A DNA stretch of 64,000 nucleotides from Bacteroidaceae bacterium. Lineage in GTDB: Bacteria; Bacteroidota; Bacteroidia; Bacteroidales; Bacteroidaceae. The translations under genes were made by a program, and so were the position numbers. Below are positions 24,781 through 35,197 of this stretch, piece by piece (position 1 is the first letter of the stretch; each line of letters opens with the position of its first letter). The stretch is from the NCBI GenBank assembly GCA_017503065.1, contig JAFVTT010000024.1:19769-83768 (forward strand), in the 5' to 3' direction. A model generated the notes under the pieces. That model did no database searches and was not told the DNA's origin. It saw only the letters and a program-made list of their open reading frames with translations.

Positions 24781-27105
24781 TCAGTTGACTGTAATCTCGT
24801 CCAGGAACACGAATGAGGGATGACCCTTACCGCCATGCCATTCGGGCAGGCTATGCTCGGGCTGTACATACACCTTGATGTAACGGGCAGTAACGGGTAT
24901 GAAATCCAGTGTGTGCTCGTAGATCTGGTTGGGGTTGTCCAGAGTCATGGTAGGATAATCCTCGGCAGCCACCTCGGTGAAGTTCTCACCGTCCTCGGAG
25001 GTGGAAACGGCAAAGCGGCGTGCATCGAACACCCAGTCACCCTTCTCCACCAAGGTAGAGATAGAAACGGTGCTGAACTCAGTGGGCTGCTTCATGTCGA
25101 TGACAGCCTCCATGTCGTTCTTGAAGAAGGCTATCCAACGACCGGTCTTGTAGTTGTGGTTACCCTTCAGACCATCCAGCAATGTGCCGGCACCATCAAA
25201 TTCGTACTGACGGTTGATGGGCTGGAGCATGGTGATGGGCTTGAAACTGGCCTTGTGGATATTTATCTCTTCCTGGAACACACGGCTGTTTCCTGTGGGG
25301 CGGATGGCAATGGCCTTGATGGTACATGCCTGGTTGATCTTCAGCGTGTCGGTGTACTTCTCTGACTGAGCGGTGGGCTCTGTACCGTCCAGAGTATAGT
25401 AGATGGGGCTGTTGTCAATGGTCTTGAAAGCAACCTTCAGTACCTCCTCCTCGGTATCGGGAGTCATCTTGGCGGTGATGTCAAATACATGTGTGGCATA
25501 GTTGTACTGCTTCATGTCGTAGATTTCCACCAACTGGGGCAGACGGCTCAGGAAGTCCTCATAGTCCTTCTTGTCGGCAGCGCTCCACTGTACCTCGCAA
25601 AGGGCAGCCATACGGGGCATGAGCATGTATTCAACATGGCTGTAGGTGGGAACGTACTCTGTCCACAGGTTGGCCTGCACGCCGATGATGTGCTTCTGCT
25701 CTTCGGGAGTAAGATGAGCGGGCTGGGGATCGAAGCTGTACACGCGCTCAACGGGAACATAACCGCCGATGGCAAGAGGTTCGCCCTCAACGTCCTTTGT
25801 CTGGTAGTAGTCGAAATAGAAATAAGATGTGGGAGCCATGATGGCATCATGTCCCTGACGGGCTGCCTCGTAGGCATGGTTCTCTCCGCGCCAAGCCATA
25901 ACGGTGGCATTGGGTGCAAGACCGCCTTCCAGGATTTCATCCCAACCGATAATCTGGCGTCCCTTCTCGTTGAGGAACTTCTCGGCATGGCTGATGAAGA
26001 AACTCTGCAGGTACTCCTCGGCAGTGTGCTTGTCGTCACCCTTTATGCCCAGCTGCTTGATGCGAGCCTGACACTTGGGGCACTCCTTCCAACGGGTCTT
26101 GGGGCACTCGTCGCCACCGATGTGGATGTATTCAGAGGGGAAGATTTCCACAATCTCAGTCAGAACGTCCTCGATGAAGCGCAATGTGGCATCGTTACCG
26201 GCACAGAGAACCTCCTCGGAAACGCCCCACATGGTCCATACGTCGTAGGGACCGCCTGTGCAACCCAGTTCGGGATAGGCATGCAGGGCACCCATCATGT
26301 GGCCGGGCATGTCAATCTCGGGGATGATGGTAATGTAGCGCTCGGCAGCATACTTGACGAGTTCCTTAGCCTCTTCCTGAGTGTAGAAGCCGCCATAGGG
26401 GATACCGTCGTACTTGCCGGAATTGCGGCCGATGACGGTCTCCTTACGCATAGAGCCCTTCTCGGTGAGCAAAGGACGGCTCTTGATCTCTATTCTCCAG
26501 CCCTGGTCCTCGGTCAGATGCCAGTGGAAACGGTTGATGTTGTGCAGGGCCAGCATGTCGATATGACGCTTCAGAGAGTCCATGCTGAAGATGTGACGAG
26601 ACACGTCCAGCATGTTGCCACGATAGGCAAAACGGGGAGCGTCGTTGATTTCCACACAAGGCAGAGTCACGGTTGCGTCCTTGGCATCGGCAACTGACTT
26701 GCGCAAAGTCTGGATACCATAGAACACGCCAGCCTCTGAACCGCCGGTGATAATTACCTGACTGGGAGTAACCTTCAGGTTGTAACCCTCGGGCTGTTCT
26801 GCATTGGGAGCCAGTTGCAGGACGATACCGTTACCCTCGGTGCCTTCCATGGGCACCAGTTTCTTGCCAGTCTGCTCCAGCATGTACTCGGCCAGGAACT
26901 CGGCATTGCGCTGCATCTTTGCATTGCCCTCAGGATAGAACACCTTTGTGCCGTCGGTAAGCACAAATGCACCCTCATCGCCCATTACCACCTCGGCAGG
27001 AACAGGGATGACATTGTAGTCGGCCTGCTTCACATCGGCAGAACAGGAAAAGAGCATACAACCCGCCGCCACAATGGCGGCAAAACTGATAAATGTCTTC
27101 TTCAT
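24781..27105 (-). CDS. Beta-N-acetylhexosaminidase, GH20 lipoprotein
   Basis: Exo-acting glycosidase that removes terminal GlcNAc/GalNAc from host or microbial glycans, 774 residues. The signal ends in a lipobox (GCMLFSC, Cys21), so it is membrane-anchored and probably periplasmic or surface-exposed. An N-terminal GH20b-like domain (about 30-155) precedes the TIM barrel. The catalytic Asp-Glu pair is in IHIGGDECPKTRW (near residue 330), and FHWHLTEDQGWR is an upstream signature. After about residue 510 come a chitobiase-type C-terminal piece (IYYTLDGTEPT) and a final F5/8-type carbohydrate-binding module. The gene follows glgP on the same strand after a terminator. Confidence 0.93.
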   Translation of the reverse strand: MKKTFISFAAIVAAGCMLFSCSADVKQADYNVIPVPAEVVMGDEGAFVLTDGTKVFYPEGNAKMQRNAEFLAEYMLEQTGKKLVPMEGTEGNGIVLQLAPNAEQPEGYNLKVTPSQVIITGGSEAGVFYGIQTLRKSVADAKDATVTLPCVEINDAPRFAYRGNMLDVSRHIFSMDSLKRHIDMLALHNINRFHWHLTEDQGWRIEIKSRPLLTEKGSMRKETVIGRNSGKYDGIPYGGFYTQEEAKELVKYAAERYITIIPEIDMPGHMMGALHAYPELGCTGGPYDVWTMWGVSEEVLCAGNDATLRFIEDVLTEIVEIFPSEYIHIGGDECPKTRWKECPKCQARIKQLGIKGDDKHTAEEYLQSFFISHAEKFLNEKGRQIIGWDEILEGGLAPNATVMAWRGENHAYEAARQGHDAIMAPTSYFYFDYYQTKDVEGEPLAIGGYVPVERVYSFDPQPAHLTPEEQKHIIGVQANLWTEYVPTYSHVEYMLMPRMAALCEVQWSAADKKDYEDFLSRLPQLVEIYDMKQYNYATHVFDITAKMTPDTEEEVLKVAFKTIDNSPIYYTLDGTEPTAQSEKYTDTLKINQACTIKAIAIRPTGNSRVFQEEINIHKASFKPITMLQPINRQYEFDGAGTLLDGLKGNHNYKTGRWIAFFKNDMEAVIDMKQPTEFSTVSISTLVEKGDWVFDARRFAVSTSEDGENFTEVAAEDYPTMTLDNPNQIYEHTLDFIPVTARYIKVYVQPEHSLPEWHGGKGHPSFVFLDEITVN

Positions 27106-27217
27106 AGTGTAAATTAGATTAATAATTTATGTTAACGATAGATTTTACGGAAGGTAAAAGTAGTGCTTTAATTTGACATACCCAAACAAAAGCGCGCGTT
27201 TTGTGCAAAAACGGAGC

Positions 27218-27262
27218 AAAAACAAAGGAGACAAGCGCCCTTGACAGACACTCGTCTCCTTT
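27218..27262 (-). terminator. Terminator of the glucan phosphorylase gene
   Basis: Stem AAAGGAGAC / GTCTCCTTT around a 21-nt interior. Leftward it is followed by TGTTTTTGC. Confidence 0.8.
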
Positions 27263-27314
27263 ATATGCCGACAATTTCAAAAGAAATTGCCCTATCATGT
27301 CCGCACGGAGCGGA

Positions 27315-29876
27315 TTAGAACCATGTTACGTAGCAGAAGTCCTGACGGTGAGGCAGGTTCTCGTTCTTGGGGAACATACGCAGGGCAGACTTGTAGCTGC
27401 CGGCGTTGTCCAGAACGTGAATACCCTCGAAGGTGAACTCGTTGCCGTTCTTGCCAGTCATCTTCATGGGCTCAACGCTGTAGATTGTCTCTACGCCGTC
27501 CTTGTCGGTGCGTACGGTAACGATTTCGATACCTACTGCATCGTTCAAACCAGCCTCGTCAACAACAACCTTCACGCTGTACTCCTTACCGGCCTCTACC
27601 TGACCGTTCATCAGAGCCTCGTTGGCGTCAACGCTGAGAACCTTGATGTCGTTCCACTTGGTAGCAACCTCTTCCTTCCATGCAGCAATCTCCTTGGCCA
27701 GCTTGTTGCCGTTGGCACGCAGGGCGTTGCCACGGTCGCGCAGCTTGTTGTAGAACTTGCTATAGTAGTCGTCCAACTGACGCTTCATGGTGTAGTGAGG
27801 AGCGATAGTAGCGATAGAGTTCTTGATAACCTTCACCCAACCAGTGCTGTAACCCTTAGAGTTGCGTGCATAGTAGAGAGGCATGATCTCGTTCTCCAGC
27901 AGGCTGTAGATGGTAGCGGCATCCAGCTGGTCCTGATGGGCCTGGTTCTGGTATGTACGCTTCTCGGTCAGAGCCCAACCTGCACCCTCGCGGTAGCCCT
28001 CGAGCCACCAACCGTCAAGTACAGAGAGGTTTACAACACCGTTCATCAGAGCCTTCTCGCCAGATGTACCGCTGGCCTCGAGAGGACGTGTGGGAGTGTT
28101 CATCCAGATATCAACACCGGAAATCAGGCGACGGGCCAACTGCATGTCGTAGTTCTCCAGGAAGATGATCTTGCCCAGGAACTGAGGCATCTGGCTGATC
28201 TCGTAGATGCGCTTGATCAAGCCCTGACCTGCACCGTCGGCGGGGTGAGCCTTACCGGTGTACAGGAACTGTACGGGATAATTGGGGTTGTTGACGATCT
28301 TCTCCAGACGCTCCAGGTCGGTGAACAGCAGGTGTGCACGCTTGTAGGTAGCGAAACGACGGCCGAAACCAATCAGCAGGGCATTGGGGTTGATCTTGTC
28401 CATCAGGCTTACTACACGTGAGGGATCACCCTGGTTCTTCAGCCAGCTGTCGCGGAACTGCTCACGGATGTAGTTGACCAACTTGGTCTTCAGTTCCATG
28501 CGTGTCTTCCAAACCTCGTCATCGCTTACGTTGTAGATACCGTGCCAGATTTCCTCGTTGCTCTGGTCGGCCAGATGGTTGGCATCGAAGTGCTTGGCAT
28601 AGAGCTTGCGCCACTCGTTAGCACACCATGTGGGGAAGTGAACACCGTTGGTAACGTAGCCAACGTGGCTCTCCTCGGGATAGTAACCGTTCCAGATACC
28701 GGCAAACATCTTCTTGCTGACCTCACCGTGCAACCAGCTTACGCCGTTAACCTCCTGACAGGTATTGCAAGCGAAGGTAGACATACAGAAGCGCTCGCCC
28801 TTGTCCTCGGGATTCATGCGGCCCATGCCGATGAACTCGTCCCAAGAGATACCCAGAAGCTGGGGATAACCGCTCATGTACTTAGAGAACAGCTGCTCGT
28901 CGAAGTAGTCGTGACCTGCAGGCACGGGAGTGTGAACGGTGTAGAGAGAGCTTACGCGAACCAGTTCGAGGGCCTCGGTGAAGCTGAAACCATCCTTAAC
29001 GTAGTCAACCAGACGCTGTACGTTGCACAGTGCTGCGTGACCCTCGTTGCAGTGGTAAACGTCCTTCTTGATGCCAAGCTGCTTCAGCAGCAGAACACCA
29101 CCGATACCCAGCAGGATCTCCTGCTTCAGACGGTTCTCCCAGTTACCACCATACAGAGCGTGGGTGATGGAACGGTCGAACTCGCTGTTCATATCGTTGT
29201 CGGTGTCAAGCAGATACAGCTTAACGCGACCAACGTTTACACGCCAAACGTATGCGTGAACAAAGTAGTTCATGTAGGGAACATCCACAACCATGGGAGT
29301 GCCGTCAGCATTGAGCTGCTGCTCGATGGGCAGTGAACCGAAGTTCTGAGCCTCATAGTTGGCAACCTGCTGGCCGTCCATGCTCAGGGTCTGTGTGAAG
29401 TAACCGTAGCGATACAGGAAACCTACAGCACACATGTCCACGTTGCTGTCAGAAGCCTCCTTGATGTAGTCACCGGCCAAGATACCAAGACCACCAGAGT
29501 AGATCTTCAGCACCTGGTTCAGACCATACTCCATGCAGAGGTATGCAACGGAAGCGCGGTTCTTGTCGGGCTCCACGTCCATGTACTGACGGAACTGTGA
29601 GTACACGTCGTTCATCTTCTTCACGATGGCCTTGTCCTGAGCCAACTCCTCCATTCTCTCATGAGAGAGACGCTCCAGCAGGAGAACGGGGTTCTGGCCG
29701 CACTCGGCATACAACTTGGGATCCAAGCTGGTAAACAGGCTACGTGCATCGTGATTCCAAGCCCACCACATGTTATGGGCCAGTTCATTCAACTTCTCCA
29801 ACTCGGCAGGGATGTTGCTCTTTGCAGAGACAGCTCTCCATGCAGCCGCATTGGCGTTGCTTGCTTTAATTCTCAT
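27315..29876 (-). CDS. glgP: Alpha-glucan (glycogen) phosphorylase, GT35
   Basis: Releases glucose-1-phosphate from glycogen or maltodextrin. The 853-residue protein belongs to the form with an N-terminal DUF3417 region ([20 protein letters not shown] at about 30-49). The PLP lysine is in [14 protein letters not shown], and the C-terminal part holds [15 protein letters not shown]. The last 100 residues form an extra beta-rich domain ([20 protein letters not shown], then [13 protein letters not shown]) seen in this group. It follows glycogen synthase by 59 bp on the same strand, so synthesis and breakdown enzymes are probably co-transcribed. Confidence 0.94.
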   Translation of the reverse strand: MRIKASNANAAAWRAVSAKSNIPAELEKLNELAHNMWWAWNHDARSLFTSLDPKLYAECGQNPVLLLERLSHERMEELAQDKAIVKKMNDVYSQFRQYMDVEPDKNRASVAYLCMEYGLNQVLKIYSGGLGILAGDYIKEASDSNVDMCAVGFLYRYGYFTQTLSMDGQQVANYEAQNFGSLPIEQQLNADGTPMVVDVPYMNYFVHAYVWRVNVGRVKLYLLDTDNDMNSEFDRSITHALYGGNWENRLKQEILLGIGGVLLLKQLGIKKDVYHCNEGHAALCNVQRLVDYVKDGFSFTEALELVRVSSLYTVHTPVPAGHDYFDEQLFSKYMSGYPQLLGISWDEFIGMGRMNPEDKGERFCMSTFACNTCQEVNGVSWLHGEVSKKMFAGIWNGYYPEESHVGYVTNGVHFPTWCANEWRKLYAKHFDANHLADQSNEEIWHGIYNVSDDEVWKTRMELKTKLVNYIREQFRDSWLKNQGDPSRVVSLMDKINPNALLIGFGRRFATYKRAHLLFTDLERLEKIVNNPNYPVQFLYTGKAHPADGAGQGLIKRIYEISQMPQFLGKIIFLENYDMQLARRLISGVDIWMNTPTRPLEASGTSGEKALMNGVVNLSVLDGWWLEGYREGAGWALTEKRTYQNQAHQDQLDAATIYSLLENEIMPLYYARNSKGYSTGWVKVIKNSIATIAPHYTMKRQLDDYYSKFYNKLRDRGNALRANGNKLAKEIAAWKEEVATKWNDIKVLSVDANEALMNGQVEAGKEYSVKVVVDEAGLNDAVGIEIVTVRTDKDGVETIYSVEPMKMTGKNGNEFTFEGIHVLDNAGSYKSALRMFPKNENLPHRQDFCYVTWF

Positions 29877-29935
29877 AATTGTTTGTTTTTATTTGTTTAT
29901 TCTTGTATTTTTCAATAAGGTAGAATAAGGTGGTC

Positions 29936-31603
29936 TTATTTTGAAGCGACACGGATATCGCGGTTCTTCAATGCTATATCGTAAGCCTCGTAGTAGTACT
30001 TGATGAAGTTCTTCCACAGGGCCTTGTCAGACAGTTTCTTGGCCTTCTTGCGCACCTCTTCCACTTCCTTGTCGGAAAGGCGGGAGAAGTCGGAAACGGT
30101 CTCCTTGATACGGTCGGCAACCTCACTGTAGTTATAGTCGGTACGACGGATTACCTCCACACCGTCCATGATGGTGGAGTTGCCACCCTTCACGCTGTTT
30201 GCCCACATGCCGAAACCGGAAAGGCTGGTGGTGACACAGGGAACGTGGAAAGCCACACTCTCCAGGGGAGTATAGCCCCATGGTTCATAGTAAGAAGGAT
30301 ATACGCTGAGGTCCTTGCCGATGATGACATCATAATAGCTGATGTTTATCACACCGTCCTTGCCGTCCAGATAACAGGGAACGAAAATCAACTTTACCTT
30401 GTCTTCGGGACGGTTCCACATATCATGATATTTCATCATGCCGGTAACGTTGTCATGGCTCATATCGTTCAGCCAATGGGTAATTACGGGACATTCCAGA
30501 GGTGTGTCGAACCTGTCGGGGCTGCAAAGACGCTCCACAAGGTCTTCACGGGGCTCGCCAACCCAAGCGGGTACCTCAACCAATGCCAGGACCTGCTTGT
30601 CCAGGTTCCTGTCGCGGCTGAGACGGTTCATTGCCTCGATGAATACGTCAATGCCCTTGTTGCGGAACTCATAACGTCCGCTTGTACCGACAATCAGAGT
30701 GTCTTCAGGGAAGTCGCAGCCTGTCAAACAATTTGCTATGTGCAAAATCATTTCGCGGGCTTCCTTGCGCTTGCGCTTGAACTCTGCCGCCTTGGGCACG
30801 AAATCAGCTTCAAAGCCATTGGGCAGGACGGCATGGCACTTCTTGTCCATCAGTTCCTCGCATTCGTGTGCGGTAACGTCGCTGACGGTAGAGAAGCAGT
30901 CAACACGGTGAGCGGTTTCGCGCTCAAGGCTGTGCTTGGCCTCCACGTTCAGCTCCTTGGACATCTGTGTGCCGTTGTAGGCCCAGAGATAGTCGTACAA
31001 GGGCTTGTTGTTGCCGGCTATGCTGCGGCCGATGGTTGTGGCATGGGTGGTGAAGATAGTTGCAATGGCAGGTACGTTCTGCTGGATGTACATCGCACCG
31101 AGACAGGTCATCCACTCGTGAGCCTGATATACCACGTTCTTGCAAGTCTTCTCCAGAGAATGACGGAAGAAACTCTCTACCACAAGACCGGCAGCATAAG
31201 AAAACATGTTGGCCTCGTCGTAGTCACCATAACCGTTCATGCTGTCCACCTTGGCATACTCCCAAAGGTTTGCATACAACTGGTCGCGCATGGGGAAATA
31301 TTTGTTGAAGGCTACCAGAACCACGCATGGCTGGCCGGGAATGTTCCAACGGCCTACACGTACTTCAAGTCCCTCCTTGCGGGCCTTGGCTGTCCAAGAC
31401 TTCCACATCTTCTTATCTTCGATGAACAGAGGATTCTCTTTTCCTTGCCAAAAATCAGGACCAATAAAAACAACCTTGTCAGGCATGGCTTCCTGGAGGG
31501 TTTTGGCACGAGTAGAAAGGACGGTGTAGATACCACCGACCTTGTTGCAGACTTCCCAACTTGACTCAAAAATGAAGTCGGGAGAGAGCTTTGTATTTGC
31601 CAT
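29936..31603 (-). CDS. Glycogen synthase, GT3-like (eukaryotic-type)
   Basis: Retaining glucosyltransferase that extends alpha-1,4-glucan. The 555-residue protein begins KLSPDFIFESSWEVCNKVGG, the GT3 start, and has YQAHEWMTCLGAMYIQ and, near the C-terminus, YYEPWGYTPLESVAF with the two-glutamate motif. Bacteroidetes commonly use this GT3 form, believed to accept UDP-glucose, rather than the GlgA/GT5 form; the donor is inferred from family. A frame opening at 31654 runs into the -7 box at 31644-31651, so MANTKLSPDF at 31603 is the start. First gene of the synthase-phosphorylase pair. Confidence 0.92.
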   Translation of the reverse strand: MANTKLSPDFIFESSWEVCNKVGGIYTVLSTRAKTLQEAMPDKVVFIGPDFWQGKENPLFIEDKKMWKSWTAKARKEGLEVRVGRWNIPGQPCVVLVAFNKYFPMRDQLYANLWEYAKVDSMNGYGDYDEANMFSYAAGLVVESFFRHSLEKTCKNVVYQAHEWMTCLGAMYIQQNVPAIATIFTTHATTIGRSIAGNNKPLYDYLWAYNGTQMSKELNVEAKHSLERETAHRVDCFSTVSDVTAHECEELMDKKCHAVLPNGFEADFVPKAAEFKRKRKEAREMILHIANCLTGCDFPEDTLIVGTSGRYEFRNKGIDVFIEAMNRLSRDRNLDKQVLALVEVPAWVGEPREDLVERLCSPDRFDTPLECPVITHWLNDMSHDNVTGMMKYHDMWNRPEDKVKLIFVPCYLDGKDGVINISYYDVIIGKDLSVYPSYYEPWGYTPLESVAFHVPCVTTSLSGFGMWANSVKGGNSTIMDGVEVIRRTDYNYSEVADRIKETVSDFSRLSDKEVEEVRKKAKKLSDKALWKNFIKYYYEAYDIALKNRDIRVASK

Positions 31604-31643
31604 TATGATAGTTTTAATCTTATAAATTACCTTAAACCGCGTG

Positions 31644-31651
31644 CAAAGATA
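31644..31651 (-). promoter_or_regulatory. -7 box TATCTTTG of the glycogen synthase operon
   Basis: TAnnTTTG match on the minus strand; leader of about 35 nt. Confidence 0.65.
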
Positions 31652-31714
31652 CAAATTTTTATTTAAAAAACGTAAAAATCGCTGTCAATTTATCACTTAG
31701 TATTCCTTTTTGAA

Positions 31715-31722
31715 TAACTTTG
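31715..31722 (+). promoter_or_regulatory. -7 box TAACTTTG for the 31755 gene
   Basis: Matches TAnnTTTG, with the ATG 32 bp downstream. Confidence 0.65.
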
Positions 31723-31754
31723 CATGAGAATCGCATACATAAGCACATACGGAA

Positions 31755-32165
31755 ATGAGACACATTTTTGCATTACTTGCATTGTCGCTATGCCTTGCCG
31801 TCCATGCCGGCAAACCATGGAAACTCAGTTTGACTGACCCGAAAGAAAAGATAACCCTGGACATTGACCTGTACGAGGAAAGCATTGAAGTCCCAGGCAT
31901 GGAAATGTTCGGTCCCATGAACGGTTATCTGGGCGGAAATATTTACGGAGTATGGACAGTAACCTCATTTCAGATAAAGAAGGACAAGGCCATACTCAGG
32001 CTTTCCAACGACCTGGGCAGCGAAACCCAGGAGGCAGAACTGAGTCAGACATCAGACTCCACCTACACGCTGAAACTTCTCGGTTCCACCGTGGTAAAAA
32101 GAGCAGAGGGGCGCAAACTTCACAAGATTACGCCCACTCTGAAAATGATTAAAAACCGAGATTGA
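31755..32165 (+). CDS. Small secreted protein, lipocalin-like size
   Basis: Unrecognised 136-residue exported protein. It has a clear signal peptide (MRHIFALLALSLCLAVHAG) and a beta-rich mature part with alternating hydrophobic residues (KITLDIDLYEESIEVPGMEM, YGVWTVTSFQIKKDKAILRL). It looks like a small beta-barrel or sandwich of the kind Bacteroidetes export to the periplasm. No lipobox is present. Its last 17 bases overlap the end of the convergent exchanger gene, and no separate terminator is visible. Confidence 0.75.
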   Translation: MRHIFALLALSLCLAVHAGKPWKLSLTDPKEKITLDIDLYEESIEVPGMEMFGPMNGYLGGNIYGVWTVTSFQIKKDKAILRLSNDLGSETQEAELSQTSDSTYTLKLLGSTVVKRAEGRKLHKITPTLKMIKNRD

Positions 32166-33096
32166 CCTGCCACCCCATCACCAGGGCAACCATATACAGG
32201 ACGTACAAGGCAATCATTACCGCGCCCTCCATTTTTGTTATCTTGTGGCCGGTGCCTCCGAAGACGAACAGCACTATGCCACTGCCCACCAGTGCAATCC
32301 AGTCAAGCGTTCCGATACCCTTGATGTTCATCGGACAGATAAAGGCACTGGTACCCAGTATAAAGAAGATATTTAACAGGTTACTGCCTATGGCATTGCC
32401 CAGTGCCAAACCCTTGCTGCCCTTTCTTGCGGCAACAATGCTGGTGGCCAACTCCGGCAAGCTGGTACCCGCGGCAAGGATGGTAAGCCCCACTACCCTT
32501 TCGCTCATTCCGCATGAAGTGGCCAAAGACGAAGCGCTGGACACAAGCAACTGGCCACCGCCTACAAGGCATACCAAACCAATCAGCATATAGAGCAAGG
32601 TCTTGCCCCAACCATATATAATTCCGCCTCCATCTTCCTGCTCTTCTCCGCTACGCGCAACATTATATGAATATATCATGTACATGCTGAAGCACATCAA
32701 CAGGACAAGTGCGTCCCATCTGCTCAGTGTTCCGTCCTGAGACAATGCTACCAGGATAAGCGAGGAATATATCACAAAGAGAATATCTCTCGTCAGCAGT
32801 TTCTTTGTCAACGACATGGACATCATCATCGCAGACAAACCTACAATCAACAAGACATTGAAGATATTGCTGCCAACAACATTGCCCACACTCATATCGG
32901 CACTGCCATCCAATGCGCTGAAGAAACTTACCACAAACTCGGGCATGCTGGTACCCATGGCCACCACCGTAAGACCGATTACCATCTCACTGACATTCCA
33001 TCTGCGAGCCATGCTGGACGCTCCGTCGGTGAACTTGTCTGCACCCCACACGACTACTGCAATTCCAACTAAAAGCAAAACGATGTCCAAAAACAT
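32149..33096 (-). CDS. CaCA family calcium/sodium antiporter (YrbG type)
   Basis: Inner-membrane cation exchanger, 315 residues, two inverted halves of about five helices. The alpha-1 repeat reads VVAMGTSMPEFVVSFFSA with SVGNVVGSNIFNVLLIVG, and the alpha-2 repeat reads LAAGTSLPELATSIVAARKG with LALGNAIGSNLLNIFFILG; these carry the ion-binding Glu and Asn residues. An acidic loop GEEQEDGGG separates the halves. It probably extrudes Ca2+ in exchange for Na+ or H+. The leader is about 70 nt from the box at 33171-33178. The 3' end overlaps the convergent gene. Confidence 0.92.
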   Translation of the reverse strand: MFLDIVLLLVGIAVVVWGADKFTDGASSMARRWNVSEMVIGLTVVAMGTSMPEFVVSFFSALDGSADMSVGNVVGSNIFNVLLIVGLSAMMMSMSLTKKLLTRDILFVIYSSLILVALSQDGTLSRWDALVLLMCFSMYMIYSYNVARSGEEQEDGGGIIYGWGKTLLYMLIGLVCLVGGGQLLVSSASSLATSCGMSERVVGLTILAAGTSLPELATSIVAARKGSKGLALGNAIGSNLLNIFFILGTSAFICPMNIKGIGTLDWIALVGSGIVLFVFGGTGHKITKMEGAVMIALYVLYMVALVMGWQVNLGF

Positions 33097-33170
33097 TGAT
33101 TTAATCTCCTATACCTATTTAATATTATTATATTACCTTGACCATAGTCGGGTTTCACAAAAATTGACTG

Positions 33171-33178
33171 CAAAGATA
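33171..33178 (-). promoter_or_regulatory. -7 box TATCTTTG of the Ca2+ exchanger gene
   Basis: TAnnTTTG match on the minus strand. Confidence 0.6.
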
Positions 33179-33263
33179 GTGTATTTTGGATAATTTGACC
33201 TTCTATTTGAACTATTTTTTGAATTTTAAAGGAACGAACCTACCTTTTATGCAGAAAAAGCGC

Positions 33264-33271
33264 TACCTTTG
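33264..33271 (+). promoter_or_regulatory. -7 box TACCTTTG for the 33280 lipoprotein gene
   Basis: Exact element ending 8 bp before the ATG at 33280, the same spacing as at pheA; a nearly leaderless transcript is predicted. Confidence 0.65.
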
Positions 33272-33279
33272 TGCGCAAC

Positions 33280-33696
33280 ATGAGAAAGATAGTCTACATA
33301 TTCACAGTACTTATCTGTGGAATGAGTATTGGAGCATGCCACAACGGGAGGACATCAGACGGGCCACATCAGCCAGACACCCAAATTAAAAAGCCCGACA
33401 CTCCCTCCCGCGACACACTATTGGTCATAACCATGCCCGAGAATGCCTTATGGGGACATTTGGGAGAAGGTACCGGAATGAGCGTACTGGAATTCATTAC
33501 GGACAAAGGAGATACGCTATACATTAACAAAGAAAGCGAAATCACCGGAACCCCCGGCATCATCTATGGCAGTATACGCAACTACACCGACAGGTTCTGC
33601 CTCACCACCACCGACGGAGGAGAAACACTTGTAAAGGCCGTGAACGTTACGGAAATGCAGGAACTCTGGACCGAGAATGTACGAATTGAGAAATAA
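33280..33696 (+). CDS. Small lipoprotein of unknown function
   Basis: A 138-residue exported lipoprotein: MRKIVYIFTVLICGMSIGAC ends in a lipobox with Cys20, followed by a low-complexity polar linker (HNGRTSDGPHQPDTQIKKPD) and a compact beta-rich domain of about 90 residues (LLVITMPENALWGHLGEGTG, then MSVLEFITDKGDTLYINK). No family is recognised. A GTG at 33271 is in frame but is the last base of the -7 box, so the ATG at 33280 is used. It lies 25 bp before the TPR gene and is probably co-transcribed with it. Confidence 0.75.
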   Translation: MRKIVYIFTVLICGMSIGACHNGRTSDGPHQPDTQIKKPDTPSRDTLLVITMPENALWGHLGEGTGMSVLEFITDKGDTLYINKESEITGTPGIIYGSIRNYTDRFCLTTTDGGETLVKAVNVTEMQELWTENVRIEK

Positions 33697-33721
33697 TCAC
33701 AAAAGAATATAACAGACAATT

Positions 33722-35131
33722 ATGAAGATCAGAACACTTGCTTTTGCATGCCTGGCTACATTTGCATCTGCAGCCATGGCACAGTTTGAAGGAGCGACCA
33801 TTGACGAAAGAATTGCTGCCACCGCCGGCGAAGACAGCGTTGTTGTAGGTCGCGGACACATCAGCAGTTTCCAGATGGGCATTGAGAACAAGAACTGGAA
33901 AGATGCCCATATCTCATGGAAATGGCTCATGAAGCACGCCCCATACGCCATCTCTGGCCTCTACAAGGGACATGCCCCCTTCATGCTTTACCAGCTGATT
34001 ATAGCCGAACAGGACCAGACAAAGAAACTGGAATACTTCAACGACCTGATGTACATGTTCGACCAGCGTGCCGCACGTCTGGACACGCTCAACAGCATGG
34101 AGAAGAGAGACAACCTGAAGAGCACTCTGGGTGACGTTCTCGCCATCAAGGCTGACTACTACAACTGGACCGCTCCCTCCACTCCTGGTTCAAACTACAC
34201 TCTGAACACCAGTTACAAGAACTATTCAGAGGCTATCAAGATGATTAACGAAAAGGGCGGACGCGAGGTAGAGGGTTCTGTGCTCCAGAACTTCTTCCTG
34301 ACCTCTGATGCTATGTACAAGAGCGCTCCCAACGCCCTGCGCGAGCAGTATCTGCAGGACTACCTGGACTCAAAGGATGCTTGCGAAACCATGCTCCAGT
34401 TGGCAAAGGAGGCCCAGGCTGCCGGCGAAGACGCCAAGGCACAGAAGTTGCTGGCCAAGTACGAAGGCCCTCTGGCCCTTATCGAGCAGACCTTCGCAAA
34501 CAGCGGTGCGGCTGACCGCGAGCAGATCATTGCCATCTACACCAAGAAGTTTGATGTATACAAGAGCGATGCAGCCAAGCTGAACTCCTCTCTGAACCTG
34601 ATGGCCCAGAACGGTTGTGACAACGACTCCATCTATTTCGTATATGCAAAGGCTGCCTACGACATCCAGCCCACCTTCACCGCCTCTATCGGTCTGGCAC
34701 AGAAGGCACAGAAGGACGGCAAGGCTTCTGAAGCCCTCTCCTACTACGACAAGGCTCTGGAACTCGCTGCCGACGACGCCACACGTGGCAGAATCTGCAT
34801 CAAGGTTGCCCAGGCTCTTATCTCCAGCGGTGGTTTCGCAAAGGGTGAGGAATACATCAACAAGGCAATCGCCTTCAACCCTGCCCTCACCGGTGCCGCT
34901 TACTGGCAGATGGCCATGAGTCTCATCAAGGCACACGACCTGAAGGGTGCCGTTGGTTATTGCGACAAGGCAGGACAGGCCGACATCACCTATGCCAACC
35001 GTGCCGAGGACATGAAGAAGCGTCTCAACGAGGCTATTGCACAGCAGGCTACCAACGCAAGAATGCAGGCCGAGTACAACGAGTACATGCGTAAGAAGAA
35101 GGCTGAGGAAGACTTCTGGAACCAGAAGTAA
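33722..35131 (+). CDS. Exported TPR-repeat protein
   Basis: A 469-residue protein with a signal peptide (MKIRTLAFACLATFASAAMA) and long helical repeats. Two C-terminal tetratricopeptide units are clear: KASEALSYYDKALELAADDA and FAKGEEYINKAIAFNPALTG, then a third starting AHDLKGAVGYCDKAG. The N-terminal half is also helical, with aromatic-rich stretches. The tail ends in a charged coiled segment (RMQAEYNEYMRKKKAEEDFW). It is probably a periplasmic or outer-membrane-associated scaffold. Highly biased codons suggest good expression. It follows the small lipoprotein gene and has a strong terminator. Confidence 0.85.
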   Translation: MKIRTLAFACLATFASAAMAQFEGATIDERIAATAGEDSVVVGRGHISSFQMGIENKNWKDAHISWKWLMKHAPYAISGLYKGHAPFMLYQLIIAEQDQTKKLEYFNDLMYMFDQRAARLDTLNSMEKRDNLKSTLGDVLAIKADYYNWTAPSTPGSNYTLNTSYKNYSEAIKMINEKGGREVEGSVLQNFFLTSDAMYKSAPNALREQYLQDYLDSKDACETMLQLAKEAQAAGEDAKAQKLLAKYEGPLALIEQTFANSGAADREQIIAIYTKKFDVYKSDAAKLNSSLNLMAQNGCDNDSIYFVYAKAAYDIQPTFTASIGLAQKAQKDGKASEALSYYDKALELAADDATRGRICIKVAQALISSGGFAKGEEYINKAIAFNPALTGAAYWQMAMSLIKAHDLKGAVGYCDKAGQADITYANRAEDMKKRLNEAIAQQATNARMQAEYNEYMRKKKAEEDFWNQK

Positions 35132-35157
35132 GCCAACACATAATACAACAACAAACG

Positions 35158-35197
35158 AAAAGCAGGATTGCTACTTGAATGTGCAATCCTGCTTTTT
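35158..35197 (+). terminator. Terminator of the TPR protein gene
   Basis: Perfect 14-bp stem AAAAGCAGGATTGC / GCAATCCTGCTTTT running into TTG. Confidence 0.92.

Noticed and set aside
27106..27200. TAnnTTTG promoter for the GH20 gene
   Set aside because: No acceptable match was found on the minus strand in the upstream interval.
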